Shown here piece after piece: positions 55,001 to 63,639 of a stretch of 64,000 nt of DNA. Location: NCBI GenBank assembly GCA_964213355.1, contig CAXOVY010000007.1:1-64000 (forward strand), written 5' to 3'. The notes below the pieces were generated by a model. That model was not told where the DNA came from and searched no databases. It saw nothing but the letters and a program-made list of their open reading frames with translations. Both the position numbers and the translations under genes were made by a program. The stretch comes from JBAXAM01 sp964213355. Lineage in GTDB: Bacteria > Pseudomonadota > Gammaproteobacteria > UBA9339. Within the stretch, counting starts at the first letter, position 1; every line of letters begins with the position of its first letter.

Positions 55001-58000
55001 TAAAGTTAGAGGATTGATAGTAGCTGTGGTTGTTGGCGCACCTGCAAATGATAATGAATAATTGTCTTTATCAGTTCCAGTTAGAGTTGAGCCAGTTAAA
55101 CTAACTAATTTATTAATAGCCGCAGTCTTATCTAAAAATGTTGCTACGGCACTTAAGCTGACATCATCACTGCCAATCTTGGTCTGCAGAGTTAAAGTAC
55201 TAGTATTAATGGTTGCTACATTGTTTCCATTGTATGTTTTATCATTAGCAGTAAAGCCACCACCGATAGTTAAAGTTAGAGGATTGATAGTAGCTGTGGT
55301 TGTTGGCGCACCTGTAAATGATAATGAATAATTGTCTTTATCAGCTCCAGTTAAAGTTGAGCCAGTTAAACTCACTGTTTTACCACTAGCCGCAGTCTTA
55401 TCTGAAAATGTTGCTACGGCACCTAAGCTGACATCATCACCGCCAATCGGAGTCAGTAGAGTTAAAGTATTAGTATTAATGGTTGCTACACTGTTTCCAT
55501 TGTATGTTTTATCATTAGCAGTAAAGCCACCACCGATAGTTAAAGTTAGAGGATTGATAGTAGCTGTGGTTGAAGCCATGCTTGAACTCAGCACATAATC
55601 ACTAGCATAAGTTCCAGACGAAGCAATGCCGGTAACATCCACTGTCTTGCCTATTCCTACATCCTTATCGTCAAACATAGCTGTATAAGTATATGCATCT
55701 GGGTACCATGGTCTGAATATATTTACAGTTGACGAAAAACTAACCGTGGCATCAACGTCGCCGTCGTATGCCCTATCAACACCAGTTGCAACTGGTGTTA
55801 ATCTTACTTGAGCGCCCCCAGTTATAGTCCCGTTGTTACTAATACTTGCTCCACTAGTTATGATTTTAATGCCACCCCCTGAGACTGTAAGGTTATAGTA
55901 TGGTACATTTGCGACTGTCTGAACACCGTTGGCGTAGTTTACGGTTGATCCTGTAGCAGCATTAAACATTCCGCCTATAGCCCACACTAAGGGCGTGCCA
56001 ATCCCTGTTATCGTTAAAATATAGCTGCTGGTACTAAAAGTTGTATTGGCGCCTATGGATAATGAAGTCAGTTTAATATTGCTTTCCATAGTAACAGTGC
56101 CCGTGCCTGAAGTTAAAACCAAGCCAATATCACTAGAGGATGCGTTATTATCCGATATGCCTTGCGAAGCGCCACTTAATGTTATGGTCGCGATTCCCAT
56201 CATGTCCTTGGTGAATACAGCACCGCTTCCTATTGTGAAGCCACCCGATATATTTATATTACTGGCATTTTGAACTAGTGTGCCAACCGCAACAGTTAGA
56301 CCATTTCCTACTGAAAAAGTACCTCCTAAATTGATTGTAGTACCTCTAAATGTAGCCGAGCCAGCTGTTACTGCGCCAAAAAATGTAGTCATCCCAGTAG
56401 CTGCGTTGGTCTGAGTAATAGCGCCTGTAATAGTAACAGCATTGTGGAAATTAAGAGCTGCTGAATTGGTCATGGTTAAAGTGGCCAATGCATTAGAAGA
56501 TCCAACAGCACCTGCAAATGTTACTCTGCCACCAACTGCATTTACTGTAAGATTTTCAGTACCGGCTGTCGTTCCATCAGTATTACCAGAAATTGTTATC
56601 GTTCCACTTCCAGAAGTAAGAATAACTGAAGCCGCGCTGCCTATTACAAGATTGCCTCCAATACCTAATGCTGTGTTGGTAGTTACGATATTATTGGATA
56701 AGGTTGCAGCACCTGTTGTTGAGAATCCTCCCGGAGCCGTAATAACCACTGAAGAGGTAAACATTCCTGGGTTGGTAACAATTACTCTGCTACCCGATCC
56801 AGTAATGGTAATAGGGTTGCTGCTAATTGTAATACCACTACTACTCGTTCCTCCCATTGTGATATTAGAACTTCCAGTAACTCCACCACTAAGAGCTAAT
56901 GTACCAGTACCAGAATTATCTACTTCACCATTACCTGAACCAACAGTAATTGCACGAGAAAACGTCGTGCTTGGCCCAGTATATGACAGGATTCCTGCAC
57001 CAGACAATGCAATAGCGCTGGTAGCGGTGCCTAAATTACCCGCACTTGAGAAACTTAAAGTTCCGGCGGTAACAGCAGTCGCACCTCCATAAGTATTGGC
57101 AAAAGATAGTAGCAAGGTGCCGGCTCCATCTTTAGTAAGAGTAGTACCAGCACCAGTAATAGCCGCTGTGCTAACAGTAGTATTACCCGTACCGCCTATA
57201 GTGAGAGCATAACCTGCTCCAGTAATACCACCAGTAAGTGTTAAAGCTGTACCTGAAGTGTCTGAATTGATACGAGCGGCTGAACCTAGTGTGATTGCTC
57301 CGCTCCAAACGTTAGCACCAGAAACACTATCCAATGCTCCAGCATCCGAGATGCCTGTGCCATTTAAGGTAAGAGCCTTTGTTATGGTGATGCCACCCTG
57401 GATTTGTAAAGCCGCTCCGCTTGTTACTGATACTGTTCCTGCACCTGTACCAAGAGCTGATGCATTTTGGGCATTCAGAATGCCAGCTGAAACGGTAGTG
57501 TTACGAGTGTAAGTATTTATTCCAGATAGTGTCACGACACCTGAACCCTCTTTAGTCAGGGTATGCGCCCCACTTATTGCGCCGCTAATAGTTAACGTTT
57601 CGGCAGCATTAGTAACAACAATAGATAAATTTTTAGTAAGAGCTATGGGAAGGCTAATTGTATTCCCACCAGAAGAACTGCTATCGGTTATATCATCGGC
57701 ACCAATTTTAATCGAATTACCAGCTAAAGTATAGCCGCTTCCTGAGATAGTAATAGACTTAAAAGTATAGTTAGTAAAATCATTGTTAGTTGAAAGAAAA
57801 CCTGGTGCGACGGTCGGGAACACTAGATCAGCACCTGAGCTTGGTGGTGCCATGCCTCCACTCCAGTTAGCTCCAGTACTCCAATTATTTGCACCGCCAC
57901 CTACCCATGTAAACGTAGCATCCCAATCAGTGGTAAGCTCAGCTGGGACATAATCATGCATTGTTTGAATAGGTATAACTGGGCCATAAGCGGTACTATA

Positions 58001-60037
58001 GGATACATTTAAATACTCTAGATAAGCATCGCCGCGTCCATTGCTTACGGCATTAATATAAATATTAAAATTATTGTTTGTATTTTTAACAGAAGATATA
58101 AGTGTAACGTAGCTATCCGCTGATCCAGAAACGGTAAACAAATTATTTATAGTTGTTAGTGAATTAGCATCAAATATTATAGTCTTGCCTGGTGTGGTAC
58201 AAGTCAGATTGTGGAAAGAGAAAGAGTTGCCTCCGGTAATATTTGAAATTTGTGAGGCGTCTATAAAAAATACCGTAGATGATGTTCCCGGAATAAATAC
58301 TCCGCCAGAACCAAAATCCCAATCACCGCCTACATTAATTACAACGTTGTTGCCGCTTGCATCAAGTATTCCTCCAGAATTAATTACACTACCTCCAATA
58401 TTAACAACAGCATTGTTGTTAATCTTAAAGCTTGCACCTGATGATATTATTAGGTTACCTGATGAAGTGAGTGCGGCGGAAGAAATACTGACACCGTCGC
58501 CAATTATGACATTACCACTTGGAGTATAAAGCAAGAGGTTCGCATCTTTGTTATATGTGATTGATCCTAAACTATTATCAGGCGGACCACGTATCATTAT
58601 AGATGTACCTGTGTTTGTAACTTGCGCTATGTTTATATCGCCAGTTATTTTTTGGATAGTCAAAGCATCATCGACCTTCACTACAATAGGTGCTGCAAAA
58701 GATCCGAATTTATTGGCCGCCAGTGCAAGCTTTGAAGCGGTAAGAATAACATTCAGATCAGTTTCTAATATATCATCTGTTTTAATAGTAGCCTTTGAAT
58801 TCTTCAGATATGTTACGCTTAAATTGTTACCCTTTATTGTGACATTGTTATTTTCTACACTAGAGCTTTCAATACGTAAATTTAGATTTTTGTATATCTC
58901 AACTGTTGGAGCTAAAATTGTAATATCCATCATCATATTAGCCATAAGACTAATAGCAGTAGCAGAATCTATAATATAATTATTACCAATAACATTAGGA
59001 GCGCTTAGTGATACAGAGCCAGTAGTATTAATTACATCAGCTTTAATATTAATTGTGTCTTTGGCTTTAGCGGTAACATCACCTGACAGATTGAGCTTAT
59101 TACTTACAACTATATTCTTATCCGATTCAATTGTAGTTGTTCCACCAGAGGCATCGATCGTACCACTTAAATTAACTTCGGCGCTTGCTCTTAAATAAAT
59201 CTTACCGCCTTTTTTCTCTATTCTGTTTGCAGAAATAGTACTGGTATGAACTACATCACCGACAACACCGGCTGCAGCAGATGCCAACATATACACCTGA
59301 CCACCTTGAGCCTTAATCAGTTTTTTGTTTTCCACTAACGCATTAACTTTTGATGGCTCTACCGTAAGATTAATTAAATTATCTCCGTTAAAATCGAAGG
59401 TAATTTTTTCTCCAGCAGCCATTACTACGGAGCCCATATTGGCCACAATTACCCCTTCATTCTTTACGGTTGGCGCAAGCAATGCAATCATGCCACCATC
59501 AGCAGCAGTAAGAGTCCCCTCATTCAAAATACTACCATTTGAATTATTACGGGAAAAAACGTATTTACCAGAAAGAAAATCATTATCGCTCGTACCCATA
59601 GTAGAGGCTATTAGGCTTCCAACATTTACTTGTGAGCCTGAAGCAAAAATAAATCCTGATGGATTTATTAAAACGACCTTGCCGTTAGAATTTATAGTAC
59701 CAAGAATCTGTGATGGATCAGTTGATTGTACGCGATTTAAGATGACTGAGCTTGGTGATGGTTGGTTGAAATTAACTGTAGCATCGGTACCAACGTTGAA
59801 TGTTTTCCAATTTACAATAGCTTTATCGCAGACTTGAGTAACATTCATCACCGCGCCAACAGAATCTATTGTAACACTTCCTCCTGGACTTGAAGAAACC
59901 ACTCCTCCAGTCGGAAGTGTGGTAGCAGCAATATCGGCTGCAGCACATATGGAGTATAAAAACGACAAAAACAATACAAACGTATATAAAATTACGTTGT
60001 AATACTTTTGCTTTTTTGTGTATCTGCTAAATTCCAT
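52040..60037 (-). CDS. Giant two-partner secretion exoprotein (TpsA/filamentous hemagglutinin-like) with YDG/MBG repeats
   Basis: A 2665-residue surface or secreted adhesin candidate. Signal peptide near residues 14-35; TPS secretion domain (GGSVTIDSVGAVMNVTQV, NWKTFNVGTDATVNF, VVLINPSGFIFASGSQVNVG). A region of glycine-rich beta repeats follows, including autotransporter-associated PATR-type repeats (LTKDGAGTLLLSFANTYGG). Then come twelve YDG-type repeats of about 90 residues (first one degenerate; typical unit LTIGGNFTANDKTYNG... SLSFTGAPTTTATI) and one MBG-type domain. The C-terminal tail is basic (RLSRHRAYRNTA). The export partner tpsB lies just upstream. Target and function unknown; adhesion is inferred from family. 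Confidence 0.88.
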   Translation of the reverse strand: MEFSRYTKKQKYYNVILYTFVLFLSFLYSICAAADIAATTLPTGGVVSSSPGGSVTIDSVGAVMNVTQVCDKAIVNWKTFNVGTDATVNFNQPSPSSVILNRVQSTDPSQILGTINSNGKVVLINPSGFIFASGSQVNVGSLIASTMGTSDNDFLSGKYVFSRNNSNGSILNEGTLTAADGGMIALLAPTVKNEGVIVANMGSVVMAAGEKITFDFNGDNLINLTVEPSKVNALVENKKLIKAQGGQVYMLASAAAGVVGDVVHTSTISANRIEKKGGKIYLRASAEVNLSGTIDASGGTTTIESDKNIVVSNKLNLSGDVTAKAKDTINIKADVINTTGSVSLSAPNVIGNNYIIDSATAISLMANMMMDITILAPTVEIYKNLNLRIESSSVENNNVTIKGNNLSVTYLKNSKATIKTDDILETDLNVILTASKLALAANKFGSFAAPIVVKVDDALTIQKITGDINIAQVTNTGTSIMIRGPPDNSLGSITYNKDANLLLYTPSGNVIIGDGVSISSAALTSSGNLIISSGASFKINNNAVVNIGGSVINSGGILDASGNNVVINVGGDWDFGSGGVFIPGTSSTVFFIDASQISNITGGNSFSFHNLTCTTPGKTIIFDANSLTTINNLFTVSGSADSYVTLISSVKNTNNNFNIYINAVSNGRGDAYLEYLNVSYSTAYGPVIPIQTMHDYVPAELTTDWDATFTWVGGGANNWSTGANWSGGMAPPSSGADLVFPTVAPGFLSTNNDFTNYTFKSITISGSGYTLAGNSIKIGADDITDSSSSGGNTISLPIALTKNLSIVVTNAAETLTISGAISGAHTLTKEGSGVVTLSGINTYTRNTTVSAGILNAQNASALGTGAGTVSVTSGAALQIQGGITITKALTLNGTGISDAGALDSVSGANVWSGAITLGSAARINSDTSGTALTLTGGITGAGYALTIGGTGNTTVSTAAITGAGTTLTKDGAGTLLLSFANTYGGATAVTAGTLSFSSAGNLGTATSAIALSGAGILSYTGPSTTFSRAITVGSGNGEVDNSGTGTLALSGGVTGSSNITMGGTSSSGITISSNPITITGSGSRVIVTNPGMFTSSVVITAPGGFSTTGAATLSNNIVTTNTALGIGGNLVIGSAASVILTSGSGTITISGNTDGTTAGTENLTVNAVGGRVTFAGAVGSSNALATLTMTNSAALNFHNAVTITGAITQTNAATGMTTFFGAVTAGSATFRGTTINLGGTFSVGNGLTVAVGTLVQNASNINISGGFTIGSGAVFTKDMMGIATITLSGASQGISDNNASSSDIGLVLTSGTGTVTMESNIKLTSLSIGANTTFSTSSYILTITGIGTPLVWAIGGMFNAATGSTVNYANGVQTVANVPYYNLTVSGGGIKIITSGASISNNGTITGGAQVRLTPVATGVDRAYDGDVDATVSFSSTVNIFRPWYPDAYTYTAMFDDKDVGIGKTVDVTGIASSGTYASDYVLSSSMASTTATINPLTLTIGGGFTANDKTYNGNSVATINTNTLTLLTPIGGDDVSLGAVATFSDKTAASGKTVSLTGSTLTGADKDNYSLSFTGAPTTTATINPLTLTIGGGFTANDKTYNGNNVATINTSTLTLQTKIGSDDVSLSAVATFLDKTAAINKLVSLTGSTLTGTDKDNYSLSFAGAPTTTATINPLTLTIGGGFTANDKTYNGNSVATINTNTLTLLTPIGGDDVSLGAVATFSDKTAASGKTVSLTSSTLTGGDASNYLLSFTGAPTTTATINPLSLTIGGNFTASDKPYDGTNAATISVNNLTLQTKIGSDDVSLGAVATFSDKNIADNKVVSLTSSALIGADKDNYSLSFIGAPTTTANIAPIGTPLTISGSFTVNDKLYDGNDTATISTGSFTLHTPIIGDDVSLSAVATFSDKNVASGKTVSLINSFLIGKDAPNYSLSFTGAPTTTATINPLTLTIGGNFTANDKAYNGNNTATISVNNLTLLTPIGGDSVNLNAIATFSDKTAASGKTVSLTSSTLTGGDASNYLLSFTGAPTTTATINPLSLTIGGNFTASDKPYDGTNAATISVNNLTLQTKIGSDDVSLGAVATFSDKNIADNKVVSLTSSALIGADKDNYSLSFIGAPTTTANIAPIGTPLTISGSFTVNDKLYDGNDTATISTGSFTLHTPIIGDDVSLSAVATFSDKNVASGKTVSLINSFLIGKDAPNYSLSFTGAPTTTATINPLTLTIGGNFTANDKAYNGNNTATISVNNLTLLTPIGGDSVNLNAIATFSDKTAASGKTVSLTGSTLTGADKDNYSLSFTGAPTTTATINPLTLTIGGNFTANNKPYDGTNAATISANNLTLQTPISGDSVNLNAIATFSDKNVANNKVVSLTSSTLTGGDASNYSLSFTGAPTTTANITTGTILTIDGSFTANDKPYDGNSAATINASSLTLHTPIIGDDVSLSAVATFSDKNVASGKTVSLINSFLIGGDAYKYSLSFVGAPTTTTNITPAPLTITANDATIKAGEAIPALTVAYAGFVGGDTSGVVSGLLESTNATINSPAGTYTIYLSGGIAENYTVNLIPGKLTILPAIPAIKIDSGGILDNITGTLLPIIPGLAPPVPDLKTGVHNLRLSRHRAYRNTAIIVTKMVLLPSLVVIPNSSKITVASHGKRSGGEGEVDIQDS
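53190..54876 (-). repeat. 816-bp tandem duplication inside tpsA
   Basis: The sequence from about 53190 to 54060 recurs 816 bases later (about 54006 to 54876) with no difference that I could see by eye. 816 bp equals 272 codons, three YDG repeats, so the frame is kept. A second near-identical pair of segments (about 54836 and 55376, offset 540 bp) lies to the right. These point to recent recombination-driven expansion. Confidence 0.85.
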
Positions 60038-60130
60038 TTAGCTAAGTTCCGTTTAAATTACCGCTTAAACTACTACAGTCGCCTTCTGCTAAACTCCATT
60101 TAAATCACCGCTTAAATTATCGCGGCCGCC
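60023..60130. repeat. 46-bp imperfect tandem duplication between tpsB and tpsA
   Basis: Two consecutive units of about 46 bp span the end of tpsB and the intergenic gap, and a third partial copy forms the first codons of tpsA. On the minus strand unit 1 contains ATGGAGTTTAGCAGA, nearly identical to the real tpsA start ATGGAATTTAGCAGA; unit 2 has lost it. The extra start opens only eight codons (MEFSRRRL). Confidence 0.75.
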
Positions 60131-61827
60131 TGAACAAAAATGCATGAATTTCTTCCAATGCCGACACCAAAATCATGTAAATTAATTATACCCGAATTGC
60201 TAAATGCAGCGGAAACCGCACCTGAGGCTTTCACTACAAACCACTTAACTTTGGACGGTGTCCACATAACACCAATACCGACTGAATCAAGTGCATAGCT
60301 ATTTTTTCCAATTGCACCATTTGAACCTGCGTAGGTTTTGTAATGCTGAATAATATAACCAAAATCATAGAATCCTGAAACCTTGACCTCATTCCAAAGT
60401 ACTCGTGAAAGTTCTGCAGTAGCGACAAAACCATGGTCGCCATTGGCATCACCAGTTGAATATGCACGTACCCCATCAGGACCACCTAGGCTAAATTGTT
60501 CTGAAGAATCAAGATTATGTAATGCCAATTGCCCATTAAGTTTGAGATTTAAAGATGTTTTTTCAGTAATATACTGGATGCGGGAAGTAAAGAACGAAAA
60601 TTTGCTATATATTCCACTGGTACCAGGACCCGTCTGATCAAGAGCATAACTACCCTGGTTACCCTCAAGATTAAGATTACCTAGCGAAAACCCCAATCCT
60701 GATGACGTATAACCACCACCACAAAATTTATCATATGCATCTACATTAAGATAAATATTTCCAACATCTGCTTTTTTGTCGTTAATTATATTTCCAGACA
60801 ACTCATTCTTAAAGTTTTTATGAAAAAAATTCGCCAACACATATACATTTTTTAAGCAAGAACGTATAAGAGGCCATGATAAATATGGCCCTATGGTAAA
60901 TGCACCTCCCTTACCCTGCAGATAGCTGAATTCTTTACCAAGCCTATAATGTAAATGGCTCGAAGATAGCCCTCCTCGCATACCACTGTAGCCGATCGGT
61001 AGCGAATAAGTAAGCGATTCATAACCCATCAATCCAGTATAAATAAAACTTCCATAAATCTGATCACCAATAGAAAAAGGGTCGTTGAAACTCAAAGCGG
61101 CTGTCATTCTCTGTGTACCGGTAGAGTGAATACCATAATCATCATACCCAATATTTGCGTTTACCAGCGGATTATCTTTTATATCAAGATCAACTAATAC
61201 GCCCGCCTCTTTTTTGCCTGGATGCACAGTAGATATTGCTTTAACGCCAGGGATGTCGTTAATTAAAAGCAATCCTTTCTCCAAGTTGCTGATAGTAATG
61301 ATTTTGTTTTTGCCTTGGGCATTATTTATAATGCGAATAGCTCTATTTTTATTGAAACGTGTTTTTTCTTTACTGGTAGTATAACCCTCTAACTGTCCAA
61401 TAATAATGCTTATTTCAACTATCCCATCTTTTATCTCTTGCGGTGGAACTATAACTTTCGCAACGTAGCCTTTTTTGACATAACATTCAACAATTTTTGT
61501 CGTAGCAGTATCTAGCTCAGTAACATCCACATCTCTCCCAATAAACCCCTTGAGCAGCTTATTAAGCTCCGTCTCACTGAGTACTTTAGCGCCAGTAAAC
61601 TTAAAGCCCTTAATAAAAATAGTTTCGCCTTTTTTGGCTTTTTTGGTCTCACTTGGTTCATAAGAAACGACAACAGCTTCTCGAGTTAGTTTGGGTTCTT
61701 GTTTCTCTAATTCTCGGAGTATTGCACCAGAGTCTGGTGGTTGGCTTTGCGCGTATATGGCTTCCATCCCGCAGATAAATGACACAGAACAGCATATCTT
61801 GAAAAATGTATTATAAATCCTTTTCAT
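60112..61827 (-). CDS. TpsB outer-membrane transporter (ShlB/FhaC/HecB family)
   Basis: Omp85-related translocator of 571 residues for the TpsA exoprotein. Signal peptide (about 1-26, ending IYAQ), a POTRA_2 domain (about 67-145: IFIKGFKFTGAKVLSETEL, GYVAKVIVPPQEIKDGIVEI), a second POTRA, and a C-terminal 16-strand barrel with the FSLGGPDGVRAYSTGDANGDHG loop (the family's VRGY/VRGF motif, here VRAY). It lies upstream of tpsA in the same direction, about 75 bases apart, the classic TPS operon order. Confidence 0.92.
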   Translation of the reverse strand: MKRIYNTFFKICCSVSFICGMEAIYAQSQPPDSGAILRELEKQEPKLTREAVVVSYEPSETKKAKKGETIFIKGFKFTGAKVLSETELNKLLKGFIGRDVDVTELDTATTKIVECYVKKGYVAKVIVPPQEIKDGIVEISIIIGQLEGYTTSKEKTRFNKNRAIRIINNAQGKNKIITISNLEKGLLLINDIPGVKAISTVHPGKKEAGVLVDLDIKDNPLVNANIGYDDYGIHSTGTQRMTAALSFNDPFSIGDQIYGSFIYTGLMGYESLTYSLPIGYSGMRGGLSSSHLHYRLGKEFSYLQGKGGAFTIGPYLSWPLIRSCLKNVYVLANFFHKNFKNELSGNIINDKKADVGNIYLNVDAYDKFCGGGYTSSGLGFSLGNLNLEGNQGSYALDQTGPGTSGIYSKFSFFTSRIQYITEKTSLNLKLNGQLALHNLDSSEQFSLGGPDGVRAYSTGDANGDHGFVATAELSRVLWNEVKVSGFYDFGYIIQHYKTYAGSNGAIGKNSYALDSVGIGVMWTPSKVKWFVVKASGAVSAAFSNSGIINLHDFGVGIGRNSCIFVQAAAII

Positions 61828-61980
61828 TGCATCGCACCATTACAATTAAGAGTAATAAACGAGCCCACACCGCTCCATATGAGCATAGTACATTTACTTA
61901 CAGTCTTTATACAATACAAGATGAAACTAAAATACCGAGAAATTGTTAAAGCCCAGTTTTGCTGAGGGAAATCCACCTTC

Positions 61981-63357
61981 CTAGTGTTTATTAAGCAAGA
62001 TCCTATTGTCATGTACCACAGTTTGTTTACCTTTAAGCGCAATAATCATATCTTCCCGACTCTTCACCAATACCTTTTTGCTGTCTTCATGTTCTTTCTT
62101 TTGCACCGTTACTTTTTCCACTCCTGTGGCAATATTTGCTTTATCTTTATTAAGATCATTAATGATTCCGCAATGTCCGTCTATCTCTTTACATCGATCT
62201 TCCTTTCTTGCCGTCTCGTTCTGCAACTGTTCATGCACATCGACTGCTTCATTCAAGCATTGTCCACAATCTTTATCTTGAACCAAGAAAGCTACAATAT
62301 CAGTTGCATCTAAGGGTTCTGCTTTCAGCTCACTGGTAACTCTTTGTTGTTCTACAGTTGTAGCTTTTGCTCCAGTTACCTCTATAGGTATTTGAACTTG
62401 ATCTTCCTTTAAAAGTTTTCCTAAGGTTCCTGTGGCTAATGCTTCAAGTAATGTCGCATGTTTAATGTGTTTTCGCTTACAAGTAGCTAAAAGCCCTTTT
62501 ATTGACAATTCGGAAAATGGATGCTTTCGTGCTCGACCATGTGCAAGCAATTTTTCTTCAAGACGATTATCATTTTTTTGTGCTTTCTGGTCTAAAGTGG
62601 CAATACGATCAGCACCTTCTTTATTTTGTTTATCTAATTCTGCAATACGTTCAACATATTGCTTGCTTTGCTTCTCAATTCCCTGTAATTTTTCAGCAGA
62701 TTTTTTCAGATAGTTATCTATTTCTTGGATTTTATTGTCGAGCTCGCTAATTTGAAAATCTATTGCAGCCAACTGCTTTTGTAGAAAATCAATGCTGGCT
62801 TGCAGCCTATCCGCTTCCGACGCTTTATAAACACCAGCAAAATATCCTTCTAACTCTTCTCTGATCCTCTTACCCTGCTTATAATGATCTTCGTCCATCC
62901 TTATCAGTTCTTCCATGAGTTTTTTGGCTTCTTTTTCATCCTCTAATTGCGTTTGCAATTTGTGATAATCATCATCACTAACTTTTCTTTTTATTTCTTT
63001 TAGCACTCTCTTTATGCCACTAATTAGAGCTGGACTAATAGACTCTGCGTTAAACTTAAACAGTCCAACCCTTTTAAGCATGGAAATTAAACTTATCTTT
63101 CCATGATTTTTTCCTAAGGTTTTTATCGCTTCCTCTATCTCTTTCTTTAAGTTTTGCACCTCCCTTCTCGTAGCATGGTTACTCCCTCCAAGCGGCATTT
63201 TTCTTCCAAGCTTATGTTCCAACATTGCAGCTTCTTTTAAAAACATGCTGAATATCGCCAGCTGGCGTGTTGCATCATTTGGGTAGTGCAAACTCACGTT
63301 TTGAACCAGTTTATCCATCATGGCTTGAGCCCGCACTTGTAGTCGTGTTTTACCCAT
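61981..63357 (-). CDS. Orphan coiled-coil protein, possible secreted effector
   Basis: A 458-residue cytosolic-type protein with no signal peptide or membrane helix. Heptad-rich coiled coil at about 120-290 (QASIDFLQKQLAAIDFQISE, ELDKQNKEGADRIATLDQKA) and again at about 385-445, with a short less helical region between (about 290-350). Several cysteines near 362-395 (CGQCLNEA, CKEIDGHC). I recognise no family. Long eukaryote-like coiled coils without homologues are common among Legionellales type IV effectors, but no export signal can be read with confidence. It is upstream of tpsB on the same strand, 153 bases apart. Confidence 0.65.
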   Translation of the reverse strand: MGKTRLQVRAQAMMDKLVQNVSLHYPNDATRQLAIFSMFLKEAAMLEHKLGRKMPLGGSNHATRREVQNLKKEIEEAIKTLGKNHGKISLISMLKRVGLFKFNAESISPALISGIKRVLKEIKRKVSDDDYHKLQTQLEDEKEAKKLMEELIRMDEDHYKQGKRIREELEGYFAGVYKASEADRLQASIDFLQKQLAAIDFQISELDNKIQEIDNYLKKSAEKLQGIEKQSKQYVERIAELDKQNKEGADRIATLDQKAQKNDNRLEEKLLAHGRARKHPFSELSIKGLLATCKRKHIKHATLLEALATGTLGKLLKEDQVQIPIEVTGAKATTVEQQRVTSELKAEPLDATDIVAFLVQDKDCGQCLNEAVDVHEQLQNETARKEDRCKEIDGHCGIINDLNKDKANIATGVEKVTVQKKEHEDSKKVLVKSREDMIIALKGKQTVVHDNRILLNKH

Positions 63358-63639
63358 ACATGTCCTTATGTTAAATTAAATGGCCATAGAATATTACATA
63401 AACCTACCACCTACTTTCCAGCCTCGACAAGCATTCTATCCTGATTCGTTATTTTTGTAAAAGCTGTTTTAGCTCAGCTCACTCCCTCTTCACTGACCCT
63501 TTGGGTATCCCCTACTCTCCCTATGAGCCAATTTTGTATCACATTGCCACATATCTACTGCACTTTTGATTTCAAAGAGAGCATGATAACTTGCGGGTAA
63601 TAAACAGGGCTAAAACTACGGTCACCTGGATTTTTAGGC
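63358..63639. other. Gene-free spacer
   Basis: About 280 bases between the coiled-coil gene and the solute-binding protein gene, both on the minus strand. I see no convincing open frame, tRNA or strong hairpin; it probably contains the promoter of the coiled-coil gene. Confidence 0.5.

Noticed and set aside
52647..59837. Many plus-strand open frames of 60-216 codons opposite tpsA
   Set aside because: They are antisense shadows that recur with the YDG repeat period and have no ribosome sites or family features.
63358..63639. Possible tRNA (a TTTTAGCTCAGCTC stretch resembles a D-arm)
   Set aside because: No matching acceptor stem, anticodon arm or T-loop could be found around it.
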